From Microvirga terrae (GTDB lineage: Bacteria > Pseudomonadota > Alphaproteobacteria > Rhizobiales > Beijerinckiaceae), in the NCBI RefSeq assembly GCF_013307435.2, contig NZ_CP102845.1, forward strand, positions 1,240,001 through 1,304,000: a stretch of DNA of 64,000 nt, in the 5' to 3' direction. The notes beneath the pieces are model-generated. The model was not told the DNA's origin and did not search any database. It saw nothing but the letters and a program-made list of their open reading frames with translations. Positions within the stretch are counted from its first letter, which is position 1; the number at the start of each line of letters is the position of its first letter. Below are positions 16,337 through 24,920 of the stretch, piece by piece. The translations under genes were made by a program, and so were the position numbers.

Positions 16337-17350
16337 ATGAAGAATGTGCGTGAGTTCATTTGGCCCGTGATCGGGTTGCTGGCAGTCGTCGTGTCGGGCT
16401 GGCTTCTGTATCGCGAGCTGCGCGGCATGTCCCTCGATGACGTCTGGGACAGCCTGACCGCCGTTCCGGCCCATCGTTATGCCCTCGCGGCGCTGTCCAC
16501 CCTCGTCGCCTATGCGGCCCTGGCCTGGTACGACCGGATCGCCCTGCTGCACCTGGGCGTCCGCCACATTTCGTGGCTGTTCGTGTCCATCACGTCGTTC
16601 ACCACCTACGCCCTGTCGCACAATATCGGCGCGTCGGTCTTTTCCGGCGCCGTCGTGCGGTATCGCGCCTATACCTCGAAGGGCCTGGGCGCGCCTCAGA
16701 TCGCCGTGCTCGTGGCCCTGTGCTCCTTCACCTTCGGGCTCGGCACCATCCTGCTCGGCGGCATCGCCCTGGTGGTCGACCCGACCCTGCTGCACCGGCT
16801 CGAGGAGCTGCTGCCCTCGGTCCTGACCAACCCGGCGACGGCCCGCATCGTGGGAATCCTGCTCCTCGGCTTCGTGGCGCTTTACGTGGTCGGCTCCATT
16901 CTGCACCTCCCGCCACTCGTCGTCCGCAAGGCCAAGCTGGAATACCCCCGGCCGGCCGTGATGGTGCGCCAGCTGATCGCGGCGCCGCTCGAGCTCCTGG
17001 GCGCGGCCGGCATCATCTATTTCGTGCTTCCGGCCCATCTCGAGCCGAGCTTCATCATCGTGCTGGCGGTCTTCCTGGCGTCGTTCTCGGCGGCCCTGGT
17101 CAGCCATGCGCCCGGCGGACTCGGCGTGTTCGAGCTCGTCTTCCTGACGGCGATGCCCGATATTCCCAAGGCCGACGTCCTGGCGGCCCTCATCATCTTC
17201 CGTCTCTTCTATCTCCTGATCCCGTTCGGCCTCTCGCTCGTGGTCGTGCTGATGTTCGAGCGGGCCCGGCTGGCGCAGGCCTGGCGCGGCCGGGTCGTGG
17301 CGCCCGACGGCTCCGTGCCGCCGCCGCCTCTATCCTCTTCCGATCAATGA
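16337..17350 (+). CDS. UPF0104/YbhN-type lysylphosphatidylglycerol synthase TM-region protein
   Basis: 337 residues with about eight membrane helices spanning the protein, as in the flippase domain of MprF. Family motifs include NIGASVFSGAVVRYRAY and SHAPGGLGVFE. There is no synthase domain, so a lipid-flippase or lipid-binding role is likelier than aminoacyl transfer. Its stop overlaps the next ATG (ATGA), coupling it to a methyltransferase gene. Confidence 0.82.
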   Translation: MKNVREFIWPVIGLLAVVVSGWLLYRELRGMSLDDVWDSLTAVPAHRYALAALSTLVAYAALAWYDRIALLHLGVRHISWLFVSITSFTTYALSHNIGASVFSGAVVRYRAYTSKGLGAPQIAVLVALCSFTFGLGTILLGGIALVVDPTLLHRLEELLPSVLTNPATARIVGILLLGFVALYVVGSILHLPPLVVRKAKLEYPRPAVMVRQLIAAPLELLGAAGIIYFVLPAHLEPSFIIVLAVFLASFSAALVSHAPGGLGVFELVFLTAMPDIPKADVLAALIIFRLFYLLIPFGLSLVVVLMFERARLAQAWRGRVVAPDGSVPPPPLSSSDQ

Positions 17351-18174
17351 CGTTCTTCTGGCGTCGGCTGCGCTTCGGTCTCGCGACGCTGCTTGGCGTC
17401 AGGCCGCTCGGCTTCTTCATTCCTTACCGCTATGCCGGGAGCGTCGAGCCGCAGGACTACCCTGCGCTAAGCCCCGTGTTCGAGGCCGCCCTGCCTCGTT
17501 TCACGGAGGTGCTGGAGGCGATCGACTCCCATGCGGAGGATCTGCGCGCGATCCTGCGGGGCAGGGGGCCTGCGCGGTTCGACCAGAGCTGGTTCCCCCG
17601 GCTCGACGCGGCCGCGGCCTATGCCATGGTCCGCCAGGGAAAGCCGGGGCGGATCGTGGAGATCGGCTCCGGCCACTCGACCCGTTTCATGGCCCAGGCG
17701 GTCCGGGACGGGGGGCTTCCCACCCGGATCATCTGCATCGATCCCGCCCCCCGGGCCACGTTGAGGAAGCTCGACGTGGAGCACCGGCAGACGCTCCTGC
17801 GCGACGCCGACCCGGGCGAGTTCGAAACCCTCGCGGCCGGCGACATCCTGTTCATCGATTCCAGCCACATCGCCATGCCGGGCTCGGATGTCGACCGCCT
17901 GTTTCTCGACGTCCTGCCGCGCCTCGCCGGCGGGACGCTGATCCACGTCCACGACATCACGCTGCCCTACGCCTACCCGGTGATTTGGGAGTGGCGCGGG
18001 TACAATGAGCAATTGCTGGTGGGGGCACTCCTGCAGGGAGGCGCCTATGAGCTGGTTTTCGCGAGCCATGCTCTCGTCAGGGACCATGGATCTGCGCTCT
18101 CGCAGGGCATCCTGGCGGAGCTGCCGCTGGTCCCCGGGGCTCACGAGACCAGCCTGTGGCTGCGTAAGCTGTAG
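17347..18174 (+). CDS. Class I SAM-dependent methyltransferase
   Basis: 275 residues. Motif I is IVEIGSGHSTRFMAQAV (about residue 100), followed by IICIDPAPR and a GDILFIDSSH segment, typical of the methyltransferase-24 group that acts on small molecules or glycans. It is translationally coupled to the membrane protein upstream, so a role in envelope lipid or polysaccharide modification is plausible. The substrate is unknown. Confidence 0.8.
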   Translation: MTFFWRRLRFGLATLLGVRPLGFFIPYRYAGSVEPQDYPALSPVFEAALPRFTEVLEAIDSHAEDLRAILRGRGPARFDQSWFPRLDAAAAYAMVRQGKPGRIVEIGSGHSTRFMAQAVRDGGLPTRIICIDPAPRATLRKLDVEHRQTLLRDADPGEFETLAAGDILFIDSSHIAMPGSDVDRLFLDVLPRLAGGTLIHVHDITLPYAYPVIWEWRGYNEQLLVGALLQGGAYELVFASHALVRDHGSALSQGILAELPLVPGAHETSLWLRKL

Positions 18175-18185
18175 ACCGTCCGCAA

Positions 18186-18485
18186 TCAGGCGGTTGCCGG
18201 CCGCTGTCCGGGCTCCGGCACGGCGATGCCGGCTTCCATGTACTCGTTCAGCTTGTTGCGCAGGGTGCGGATCGAGATGCCGAGGATCCGCGCCGCGTGC
18301 GTCCTGTTGCCGAAGCAGGAGGCTAGGGTATCGAGGATCAGATGGCGCTCGACGTCCGCGATGGTGCGCCCGACCAGGATGCGCCTGAGCGCGTCGATGG
18401 TCTGCTCCCCGTCGGCGGAAGGGGGCTCCCCCATAGGGGCCCGAGATGAGCCCTGCTGGTCCAACGGATCCGGTATGCCAAGCAC
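18186..18485 (-). CDS. Fis-type HTH protein resembling the FlbD DNA-binding domain
   Basis: 99 residues: a short variable N-terminus, then the Fis-like helix-turn-helix with the FlbD hallmark VGRTIADVERHLILDTL, GNRTHAARILGISIRTLRNKL. FlbD itself has a receiver and an AAA+ domain; both are absent here, so this is a stand-alone DNA-binding version as found in many Rhizobiales. It may act with or instead of a sigma-54 flagellar activator. It is in the CtrA-regulated neighbourhood (fliJ, sciP). Confidence 0.8.
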   Translation of the reverse strand: MLGIPDPLDQQGSSRAPMGEPPSADGEQTIDALRRILVGRTIADVERHLILDTLASCFGNRTHAARILGISIRTLRNKLNEYMEAGIAVPEPGQRPATA

Positions 18486-18573
18486 GATGAGGAGCCTGCC
18501 TTAAGGGAAGTGATTCAGGAGTTTATGCTCATCGTATGGTTAGGATCATCTTAACGGCCGCGCTTCCCGATGG

Positions 18574-18602
18574 AAAAAGGCGCCGGTCGGAGGACCAGCG
18601 CC
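18574..18602 (-). terminator. Terminator after sciP
   Basis: On the minus strand GGCGCTGGTC and GACCGGCGCC pair (one wobble) around CTCC and run into five Ts. It lies 27 bases past the sciP stop. Confidence 0.85.
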
Positions 18603-18628
18603 CGTTTCGTGGGGTCCGTGACCGCGCC

Positions 18629-18904
18629 CTATTGCCGGTATTGCTGGATGCGGGTGGTGCGCAGGCCGGCCAGGCCGTGCTGATCGATGGACATCTGCCA
18701 GCTCAGGAATTCCTCGGTGGTCAGCGTGTAGCGCTGGCAGGCCTCTTCCAGGCTGAGCAGGCCGCCGCGGACGGCAGCGACAACCTCGGCTTTGCGGCGG
18801 ATGACCCAGCGGCGGGTGCTGGACGGGGGAAGGTCGGCAATCGTCAGGGGACTGCCGTCGGGCCCAATGACATACTTGACCCTTGGGCGGTTGGGTTCGG
18901 TCAT
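18629..18904 (-). CDS. sciP: CtrA inhibitor SciP (DUF1153)
   Basis: 91 residues covering the whole DUF1153 fold: N-terminal KYVIGPDGSPLTIADLPP, then a trihelical DNA-binding core (RWVIRRKAEVVAAVRGGLLSLEEAC, YTLTTEEFLSWQ). In Caulobacter SciP binds CtrA at promoters and blocks transcription in G1 cells. I start at MTEPNRPRVK (18904); a frame extends 15 bases upstream. With chpT and ctrA it completes a CtrA control set within about 6.3 kb. Confidence 0.93.
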   Translation of the reverse strand: MTEPNRPRVKYVIGPDGSPLTIADLPPSSTRRWVIRRKAEVVAAVRGGLLSLEEACQRYTLTTEEFLSWQMSIDQHGLAGLRTTRIQQYRQ

Positions 18905-19256
18905 GATACGCTCACACAAAAATTCAACGACCTTTGACAGGCTCGAACCTACGCGAGGGGACTTAATGTTTCCCTAAGCCCATCAGGTGGTTACGAGAAT
19001 GCCTAAGCTTAGCCATAAACATTAACGTTGGCTTATTGCGGGGCACTTTCCCTTTAAGAATTGTGGCATCGGGGCATCGGACCCGGAACGGTCCTGCCCG
19101 TTGGATCCCGGGACTGTGGTCCCGCCCGGCCCATCCCCTTGCCTGAACCCAATGGACCGCGTCAGTGAAAACGGGTCCACTTTTCCTCTTGATGCGCTAT
19201 AGAGGGGCCTTGGCCCCTCCCGTGCGCCGCCTTGAACGGCGCCTCTGGATGGAAAG
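18905..19256. promoter_or_regulatory. sciP-mnmA divergent promoter region
   Basis: 352 bases without a gene. A CtrA-like site, TTAA-N7-TTAT, is at 19022-19036. Several TTAA/CTTAG-rich stretches occur between 18960 and 19025. Confidence 0.45.
19022..19036. promoter_or_regulatory. CtrA-like binding site
   Basis: TTAA-CGTTGGC-TTAT: one base from TTAA-N7-TTAA, in the promoter region of sciP, which is CtrA-activated in Caulobacter. Confidence 0.4.
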
Positions 19257-20411
19257 ATGCTCAATTCACTCGACCTTCCCACCGATCCCTCGAAGACCCG
19301 CGTCGTGGTTGCGATGTCGGGCGGCGTGGACTCGTCGGTCGTCGCAGCCCTGCTCAAGCGCGAGGGCTACGACGTCATCGGCATCACGCTCCAATTGTAC
19401 GACCATGGCGCCGCCGCCCACCGGAAGGGCGCCTGCTGCGCCGGCCAGGACATCTACGATGCCCGCCGGGTGGCCGAAGCCATCGGCATTCCCCATTACG
19501 TGCTGGACTACGAGGCGCGCTTCCGCGAGGCGGTGATCGACCGCTTCACCCAGAGCTACCTGGCCGGCGAGACGCCGATCCCCTGCGTCGAGTGCAACCG
19601 CTCGATCAAGTTCCGGGATCTCCTGGAGACCGCCCGGGAGCTGGGGGCCGACGTGCTCGCCACCGGCCATTACGTGGCCAGCCGTGCCCTGCCGGACGGA
19701 CGCCGCGCCCTCCACCGGGCGGCCGATCCGGACCGGGACCAGAGCTATTTCCTCTATGCCACCACGCCGGAGCAGCTGGATCTCCTCCGCTTCCCCCTGG
19801 GCGAGCTGCCCAAGGAAAAGACCCGGGAGCTCGCCCGCGAGTTCGGCCTCACCGTGGCCGAGAAGGCGGACAGCCAGGACATCTGCTTCGTCACGCAGGG
19901 GCGCTACAGCGATGTGATCGAGCGCCTCAAGCCGGGCGCCGTGCAGGGCGGCGAGATCGTCCACGTGGACGGCCGGGTGCTGGGCCGGCATGAGGGCATC
20001 ATCCACTACACGGTGGGGCAGCGGAAGGGACTCGGGCTCTCCGTGGGCGAGCCGCTCTATGTGGTGCGCCTCGAGGCCAAGGAAGCCCGCGTCGTCGTGG
20101 GACCCCGGGAGGCCCTGGCCACCCGGCTGATCCGCGTGACGGACGTGAACTGGCTCGGCGACGTTCCCCTCGAATCCTTGGGCGAGAAGGGCATGGAGGT
20201 GGCCGTGCGCGTCCGCTCCACCCGCGAGCCGCGTCCCGCCACCTTGAGATCCACAGGAACCGGCACTACGGTCGAGCTGTTATCGGCGGAAGACGGGGTG
20301 TCTCCCGGCCAAGCTTGTGTCATCTATGAGAGCGATGCTCCGCGGGCACGTGTGCTTGGCGGCGGCACCATTGCTCGGACCATCGCCGAAGCCGCCCCCG
20401 CTGCGGCCTGA
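19257..20411 (+). CDS. mnmA: tRNA-specific 2-thiouridylase MnmA
   Basis: 384 residues. MnmA adenylates and thiolates U34 of tRNA Glu, Gln and Lys. The PP-loop SGGVDSS is at about residues 21-27; the catalytic Cys pair is in PCVEC (about 108-112) and DICFV (about 210); TGHYV and [11 protein letters not shown] are also present. The C-terminal beta-barrel is complete. It is followed after 22 bases by a methyltransferase gene, probably one transcript. Confidence 0.95.
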   Translation: MLNSLDLPTDPSKTRVVVAMSGGVDSSVVAALLKREGYDVIGITLQLYDHGAAAHRKGACCAGQDIYDARRVAEAIGIPHYVLDYEARFREAVIDRFTQSYLAGETPIPCVECNRSIKFRDLLETARELGADVLATGHYVASRALPDGRRALHRAADPDRDQSYFLYATTPEQLDLLRFPLGELPKEKTRELAREFGLTVAEKADSQDICFVTQGRYSDVIERLKPGAVQGGEIVHVDGRVLGRHEGIIHYTVGQRKGLGLSVGEPLYVVRLEAKEARVVVGPREALATRLIRVTDVNWLGDVPLESLGEKGMEVAVRVRSTREPRPATLRSTGTGTTVELLSAEDGVSPGQACVIYESDAPRARVLGGGTIARTIAEAAPAAA

Positions 20412-20433
20412 GGTGCTTACCTAGGGATAGTTT

Positions 20434-21075
20434 ATGACGGATGGAGCGACCACGGTCCTGATGCGCAAGGCTTATGCGCGTTGGGCCCCCATCTACGACC
20501 TCGTCTACGACAAGCTGACCGAACCGGCCGCCCGCGCGGCCGTGAACGCCGCTGTCGCCTGCGGGCCCAAGGTTCTCGAGGCCGGCGTCGGCACGGGGCT
20601 GTCCCTCGGGTACTATCCCCGGCACGCCGAGGTCTATGGGGTCGATCTGTCCGAGGACATGCTGCGCCGGGCCCAGGACAAGGTCGAGAGGAGGGGGCTT
20701 CACCATGTGAAGAGCCTGCAGGTGATGGACGTCACCCGTCTGGGATTTCCGGACGAGAGCTTCGACGCCGTCACGGCACAGTTCATCATCACCCTGGTGC
20801 CCGAGCCCGAGACGGCGCTCGACGAGTTCATGCGCGTGCTGAAGCCGGGCGGCGAGATCGTGCTCGCGAACCATTGGGGCCAGCCCTCCGGTCCGATCGC
20901 CGCCCTGGAAGAGCTGGCCTCCCCGGTCGCCAAGGCCATCGGCTGGAGCTCGGCCTTCAAGGCGGCCCGGGTCGAGGACTGGGCCCGCGGGACAGGCCGC
21001 ATGGAAGTCGTGGAGCTCAGGACCCTGTTCCCGGTCGGCTTCTTCAAGCTGATGAGGATCAGGAAGCGGGCCTGA
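20434..21075 (+). CDS. pmtA: PmtA-like phospholipid N-methyltransferase
   Basis: 213 residues. Motif I is VLEAGVGTGLSLGYYP, then VYGVDLSEDMLRRAQ and VTAQFIITLVPEPE. These match the Rhodobacter-type phosphatidylethanolamine N-methyltransferase, which makes phosphatidylcholine in three steps. The short basic tail LMRIRKRA suits membrane-surface binding. UbiE-like methyltransferases are the alternative. It is separated from mnmA by 22 bases. Confidence 0.75.
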   Translation: MTDGATTVLMRKAYARWAPIYDLVYDKLTEPAARAAVNAAVACGPKVLEAGVGTGLSLGYYPRHAEVYGVDLSEDMLRRAQDKVERRGLHHVKSLQVMDVTRLGFPDESFDAVTAQFIITLVPEPETALDEFMRVLKPGGEIVLANHWGQPSGPIAALEELASPVAKAIGWSSAFKAARVEDWARGTGRMEVVELRTLFPVGFFKLMRIRKRA

Positions 21076-21214
21076 TGATCCGGCGCGAGCCCAGGGGGCG
21101 CTCCATCCGCCGGGGTCGCGAAGGAGATTGGCGCGGTTCCGGTCGGGTGACTTTCGGGGGACGGGCCCTATCTTTAGGGGAAGCTCCCATCCTCCCATTA
21201 CGAAAGTCATCCCC

Positions 21215-21433
21215 ATGCGCCTCTTCATGTTCACCTCCCAGGCCAAGGACGACCTGCACGCGTTCGCCGGCGACGAGGCGGGCAGCAAGCTTCCCGCCAA
21301 ATACGCTCCCTGGGGGCTGACGGGCACCCTCGCGTCCCGCGAGGCTCCGCCGCACAAGTTCTCGCGAAAGGCCATCGAGCAGGCGATTTCCTCGGAGGGA
21401 TTCCAGCTCTGGCGCATGAAGCCCAAGGGCTGA
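21215..21433 (+). CDS. Small conserved hypothetical protein
   Basis: 72 residues from the ATG at 21215: MRLFMFTSQAKDDLHAFAGD then KYAPWGLTGTL and SRKAIEQAISSEGFQLWRMK. It reads as a compact folded protein common in Rhizobiales, with no named domain I can assign. The frame stays open upstream, but that part has no conserved look. It is followed by tRNA-Met. Confidence 0.65.
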   Translation: MRLFMFTSQAKDDLHAFAGDEAGSKLPAKYAPWGLTGTLASREAPPHKFSRKAIEQAISSEGFQLWRMKPKG

Positions 21434-21577
21434 GCGATCGACCGGCCGGCCGGTGCCGATTCCTTGAGAACGCGCGTGTCACAAATCCGCGGCTTGGCCG
21501 CGTGTCTTTCTTGACACTGGGGGGCAACCTTCCCTATATCGCGCTTGCCTGATGCGGGGTTCGGCCCCGCTTCCTGG

Positions 21578-21654
21578 GGCGGAGTAGCTCAGTTGGTCAG
21601 AGCAGAGGAATCATAATCCTTGTGTCGGGGGTTCAAATCCCTCCTCCGCTACCA
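21578..21654 (+). tRNA. tRNA-Met (CAT), elongator type
   Basis: 77 bases including encoded CCA. The cloverleaf folds: 7-bp acceptor (GGCGGAG/CTCCGCT), D stem GCTC/GAGC, anticodon stem GAGGA/TCCTT with loop ATCATAA (anticodon CAT at 21612-21614) and T arm GGGGG-TTCAAAT-CCCTC. The first pair is G-T, not the C-A mismatch of initiators, so elongator Met is likeliest; a lysidine-modified tRNA-Ile is possible. Accessory DNA begins right after its 3' end. Confidence 0.92.
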
Positions 21655-21859
21655 CCTTTACCCCCAATGCCCGCACCTTGTTTGGAGACGCGGCCTCGCC
21701 GAGGAGGACGTTCAAGCGTCCGCTGATCTCGACCGTCGAGGGGGCTGAATGGGTAGCCCGCAATCCGAGCCGGTTGGATCGCAGCCTGGGATCGTTCAAA
21801 GTGAACGTCCGCACGGGCAAATGCAGCATATCGGCATTGTTCGTCGTGCGGGCACTAAG

Positions 21860-22050
21860 CGCACGGCTTCGTGGCTCTTCCACAGGCACCTCAGCCGAGC
21901 TCATGCTTCTGGAATTCGTCAGGACAGCCGATAGGTCGGGAAACAGGTCCAGGACAGCGTCCAGATGAGCATGGGCCTGCTGGCCGCAGCCGATGAAGCC
22001 GAACACGAACATGAGCTCGGTCCGCAGGATCAGCGAGGCTGCATCGGCCT
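21860..22050 (-). pseudogene. Internal fragment of an ornithine-cyclodeaminase-family gene
   Basis: The minus strand reads FGFIGCGQQAHAHLDAVLDLF and then a serine-rich SRSMSSAE segment. This is the Rossmann-fold NAD-binding part of the ornithine cyclodeaminase/mu-crystallin family (some members reduce pyrroline-2-carboxylate). A stop precedes it in frame, and the downstream sequence stops resembling the family. It is a relic truncated on both sides. Confidence 0.6.
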
Positions 22051-22056
22051 ACCCGG

Positions 22057-22434
22057 CTAGCCGGACATGGCCGACGACCGTACCGCGGCACAGCTGAAAG
22101 CGATGGTCCCGCATCTATTGATCTGCGTCCAGGTGCGACCCGCCATCACGAAACGCCAGAGCCAAGGCAGCAGCTCGGGACGATGACGCCAGCGGATGAC
22201 GAAGGGCCCCGTTGGGTCGAGAAGGAAGCCCGGCACCTTCTTCCAGAGGCCAGGCACGGAAATGAGCATCACCGCGCCGGGGCTGAGCCAAGCGCCGTTG
22301 CCGTAGGTGGCGGATTGGCTTCCGCCTGGTTGACCGGGCTCGATGAGGATCACTTTGTGACCGCCACGCTGAACCTCCAGCGCAGCCGCAAGTCCCACAA
22401 TGCCGCGCCGATGACGGCGACCCTCAGCTGCTCC
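22057..22434 (-). pseudogene. Truncated, frameshifted DadA-type FAD oxidoreductase
   Basis: The dinucleotide-binding start RVAVIGA (around 22400) is in one frame and its continuation GLAAALEVQRGGHKVILIE in another; one G is missing in GAGIVG. It then matches D-amino-acid dehydrogenase-like oxidases (GSQSATYGNGAWLSPGAVMLIS, PELLPWLWRF) and breaks off after about 95 residues, directly against the ornithine-cyclodeaminase relic. It follows the ABC transporter ATPase gene, so it was probably part of the same amino-acid operon. Confidence 0.7.
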
Positions 22435-22473
22435 CGACCTTGCGATGCCTCCGTTCCATCGGGCGGTACGGCA

Positions 22474-23244
22474 TCAGCTCCGTGCGTGGAAATGGCTGAG
22501 GAAGGCGCGGGTTGCATCCTGCGTGGGATTGTCGATGACATCGCGCGCCGGGCCTTCCTCGACGATGACACCGTCGCGCATGAACACGACGCGATCCGCG
22601 ACCTCGCGCGCAAAGGCGATCTCATGCGTGACGATGATCATCGTCATGCCCTCTGCCGCCAGGTCGCGCATGACGCCAAGCACTTCTGCGACAAGCTCCG
22701 GATCGAGCGCGGAGGTCGCCTCGTCGAACAGCATGACCTCGGGCTCCATTGCCAGCGCTCTGGCGATGGCCACACGCTGCTTCTGTCCCCCCGACAGGCG
22801 ATTGGGGAAAGCGTCCATCTTGTCGCTCAGCCCTACCTTCGCCAGTAGCTTCCTCGCGATGTCCGCCGCTTCGCCTTTCGGCATCCTCTTCACCGAAACC
22901 GGCCCTTCCATGACGTTCTGCAGGACCGTCATATGGGGGAACAGGTTGAAGTGCTGGAACACCATCCCGGTGTTCGACCGGAATCGGGCCTGCTCCTTCA
23001 CCCTGGGGAGGCGCGAAGTCTGGCCGAAGGAGAAGCTGTCGGTTCCGATCCGGACACGTCCCCCTTCCGGGATAACCAGCAGGTTCAGGCAGCGCAGTAG
23101 GGTCGACTTGCCTGATCCTGACGGACCGATCAAAGCGACGACGCTGCCGGGCTCGACCTTCAGGTTGATGTCGCGCAGCACCACATGGGTGCCGAAGCTC
23201 TTGCGCAGGGAGGCGACTTCGATCTTAGGTTCGTTCCTGTCCAT
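22474..23244 (-). CDS. Polar amino-acid ABC transporter, ATP-binding subunit
   Basis: 256 residues: Walker [10 protein letters not shown] (about 36-44), Q-loop FQHFN, signature [15 protein letters not shown], Walker [13 protein letters not shown] and a switch His in VTHEIAF. It is of the GlnQ/HisP/ArtP class that powers uptake of polar amino acids or opines. It follows the permease and binding-protein genes on the same strand. The neighbouring catabolic genes suggest the substrate is an amino acid or hydroxy/imino acid used as food. Confidence 0.9.
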   Translation of the reverse strand: MDRNEPKIEVASLRKSFGTHVVLRDINLKVEPGSVVALIGPSGSGKSTLLRCLNLLVIPEGGRVRIGTDSFSFGQTSRLPRVKEQARFRSNTGMVFQHFNLFPHMTVLQNVMEGPVSVKRMPKGEAADIARKLLAKVGLSDKMDAFPNRLSGGQKQRVAIARALAMEPEVMLFDEATSALDPELVAEVLGVMRDLAAEGMTMIIVTHEIAFAREVADRVVFMRDGVIVEEGPARDVIDNPTQDATRAFLSHFHARS

Positions 23245-23251
23245 TGCGGCC

Positions 23252-23914
23252 TCAGTTGCTCAGCAGCAGACGTTTCTCGCTTCGTTTCACGATAGCCGTG
23301 AGTGGCACGAGAACAATGAAATAGATAACCGCGATCACCGTGTAGACCTCAAGCGGCCGATAGGTGTCCATTGCGGCGACCTGGCCCTGGTAGACGAGAT
23401 CGGGGACGGCCAGGACCGATACCAGCGACGTGTTCTTGAACTGGATGATCGATTGGTTCATGAGCGGAGGCATCATGCGCGTGATCGCCTGTGGCAGCAC
23501 GATCCTGCGCATGACACGGGCAGGAGTCATGCCAAGGGCGAGACCGGCCTCGGACTGCCCGGGATCGATCGACACGATGCCGCCTCGGATCACTTCCGCA
23601 TAGAACGATCCACCGTAAAGCGAGAGCGTCAGCACGGCGGCCGTCGTGGCCGTCATCTCAATGCCGGTCAGAATGGGCAGCGCGTAATAGAACCAAAGGA
23701 GTTGGACCAGCAGCGGCGTGCAACGGAAGACCTCGATATAGAACCAGGAGGCCCATCTCACGGCCGCAAAGCGCGACAGCTGCGCGAGACCTGTTACAAG
23801 GCCGACGAGAAGGCCGAGAATGATGACGCCGATGGTCAGAGCGACCGTCACGAGCGTTCCGTTCAGAAACAGCCAGCGATAGCCCCAAAGAATGTTGTAG
23901 TCCCAAGTATACAT
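23252..23914 (-). CDS. Polar amino-acid ABC transporter, permease subunit
   Basis: 220 residues with about five membrane helices and the HisMQ/GlnP EAA loop ([32 protein letters not shown]). Start chosen at the ATG for MYTWDYN (23914), which has GGAAAGGGAAG upstream. There is only one permease gene, so it probably forms a homodimer. It lies 7 bases from the ATPase gene and 88 bases from the binding-protein gene. Confidence 0.9.
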   Translation of the reverse strand: MYTWDYNILWGYRWLFLNGTLVTVALTIGVIILGLLVGLVTGLAQLSRFAAVRWASWFYIEVFRCTPLLVQLLWFYYALPILTGIEMTATTAAVLTLSLYGGSFYAEVIRGGIVSIDPGQSEAGLALGMTPARVMRRIVLPQAITRMMPPLMNQSIIQFKNTSLVSVLAVPDLVYQGQVAAMDTYRPLEVYTVIAVIYFIVLVPLTAIVKRSEKRLLLSN

Positions 23915-24002
23915 GTCTTCCCTTTCCGGAGGGGGCGAGCGCACAGCCGCGCGGCCTGCGGAGATCGGCTCTTCCCGCCACCGGGAAGAGCCGTCTGCAG
24001 CA

Positions 24003-24845
24003 TCAGAACGTGATGCCTTCCGGGATATCGGCGAGCGTGATGTCGACCTTCTCGAGGCTCGAGATCACGGCCGTTCGGATCAGGCCGAGGCCTTGCGCAT
24101 AGACGATCCAGGTGTTGACGAAATCGCGCCAGGTCTTGTCCGTCTCGCGGCGGAACGCAGCGTTCGACGTGGAACCGAACAGCGGCTGCGGGACAATGAC
24201 CTTGCCGATGGCGGCATCGCGCTTCACCGCGCGAACCGCACCCTGCCAGAAGATGCACTGGGCATCGACGCGGCCGCTGCGGAGGGCGAGAGTGGCCTCG
24301 TCGATCGACTTGAAGCGGACGATCTGCGCCTGCGGGCACAGGCGGCTGATGACCTGATCGTGCGCGGAACCGACATCCACCGAGATCTTGACTTCGGGCT
24401 TGTTCATGTCGACCCACTTCTTGGGCTCGAATCCCGGCTTGCCGATCACCACGAGGGCGCTGTTGTAGACCGGCCCGGAGAAATCGACCGCCAGAGCGCG
24501 TTTCGGAGTCGGGTTCAAGCCGAACATGATGTCGATCTTGTTGGCCTGCAGGTCCAGGACGGCATTGCCCCATGAGGTCTCGACCAGCTCGAGCTGAACT
24601 TCCATGTCGGCGGCCAAGGCCGAGCTGATGTCCCAGAACTGTCCGCCCCATTGGCCGGACGCCTGATCCTTCACCCACCAGGGGGCGCCGGCGGCAACGG
24701 CGCCGACGCGGAGCTTCTTGGTGCTCATGATGCGTTCGAAGGAATTCTGAGGCGCCGATTGTGCCTGGGCCGGGCCGACGCCCAGGAGAGCTGCCGCTGC
24801 GGCGCCAAAGGTGATCTGGCCTGCGAGTTCTCTGCGTGAAACCAT
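24003..24845 (-). CDS. Polar amino-acid ABC transporter, substrate-binding protein
   Basis: 280 residues, family 3 (SBP_bac_3) fold. The N-terminus SRRELAGQITFGAAAAALLGVGPAQA has a twin-arginine motif and a hydrophobic core, suggesting Tat export to the periplasm. Domain signatures include KLRVGAVAAGAPWW, NAVLDLQANKIDIMFGLNPTPKRA and VDVGSAHDQVISR. It is the first transport gene of the operon. Confidence 0.88.
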   Translation of the reverse strand: MVSRRELAGQITFGAAAAALLGVGPAQAQSAPQNSFERIMSTKKLRVGAVAAGAPWWVKDQASGQWGGQFWDISSALAADMEVQLELVETSWGNAVLDLQANKIDIMFGLNPTPKRALAVDFSGPVYNSALVVIGKPGFEPKKWVDMNKPEVKISVDVGSAHDQVISRLCPQAQIVRFKSIDEATLALRSGRVDAQCIFWQGAVRAVKRDAAIGKVIVPQPLFGSTSNAAFRRETDKTWRDFVNTWIVYAQGLGLIRTAVISSLEKVDITLADIPEGITF

Positions 24846-24920
24846 GTCGAGTTCCCTTCTGGTTTTCCAAAGCCTCGTGATCGATGAGGCGAAGACCGTC
24901 TTTGCGACGGGTTACTGTTT

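Noticed and set aside
16573..17346. Upstream extension of the methyltransferase frame
   Set aside because: It is an alternate frame of the YbhN-type gene, rich in Arg/Ala/Gly; the ATGA overlap at 17347 is the better start.
20700..21047. Minus-strand frame inside the PmtA-like gene
   Set aside because: Shadow of a clearly coding methyltransferase.
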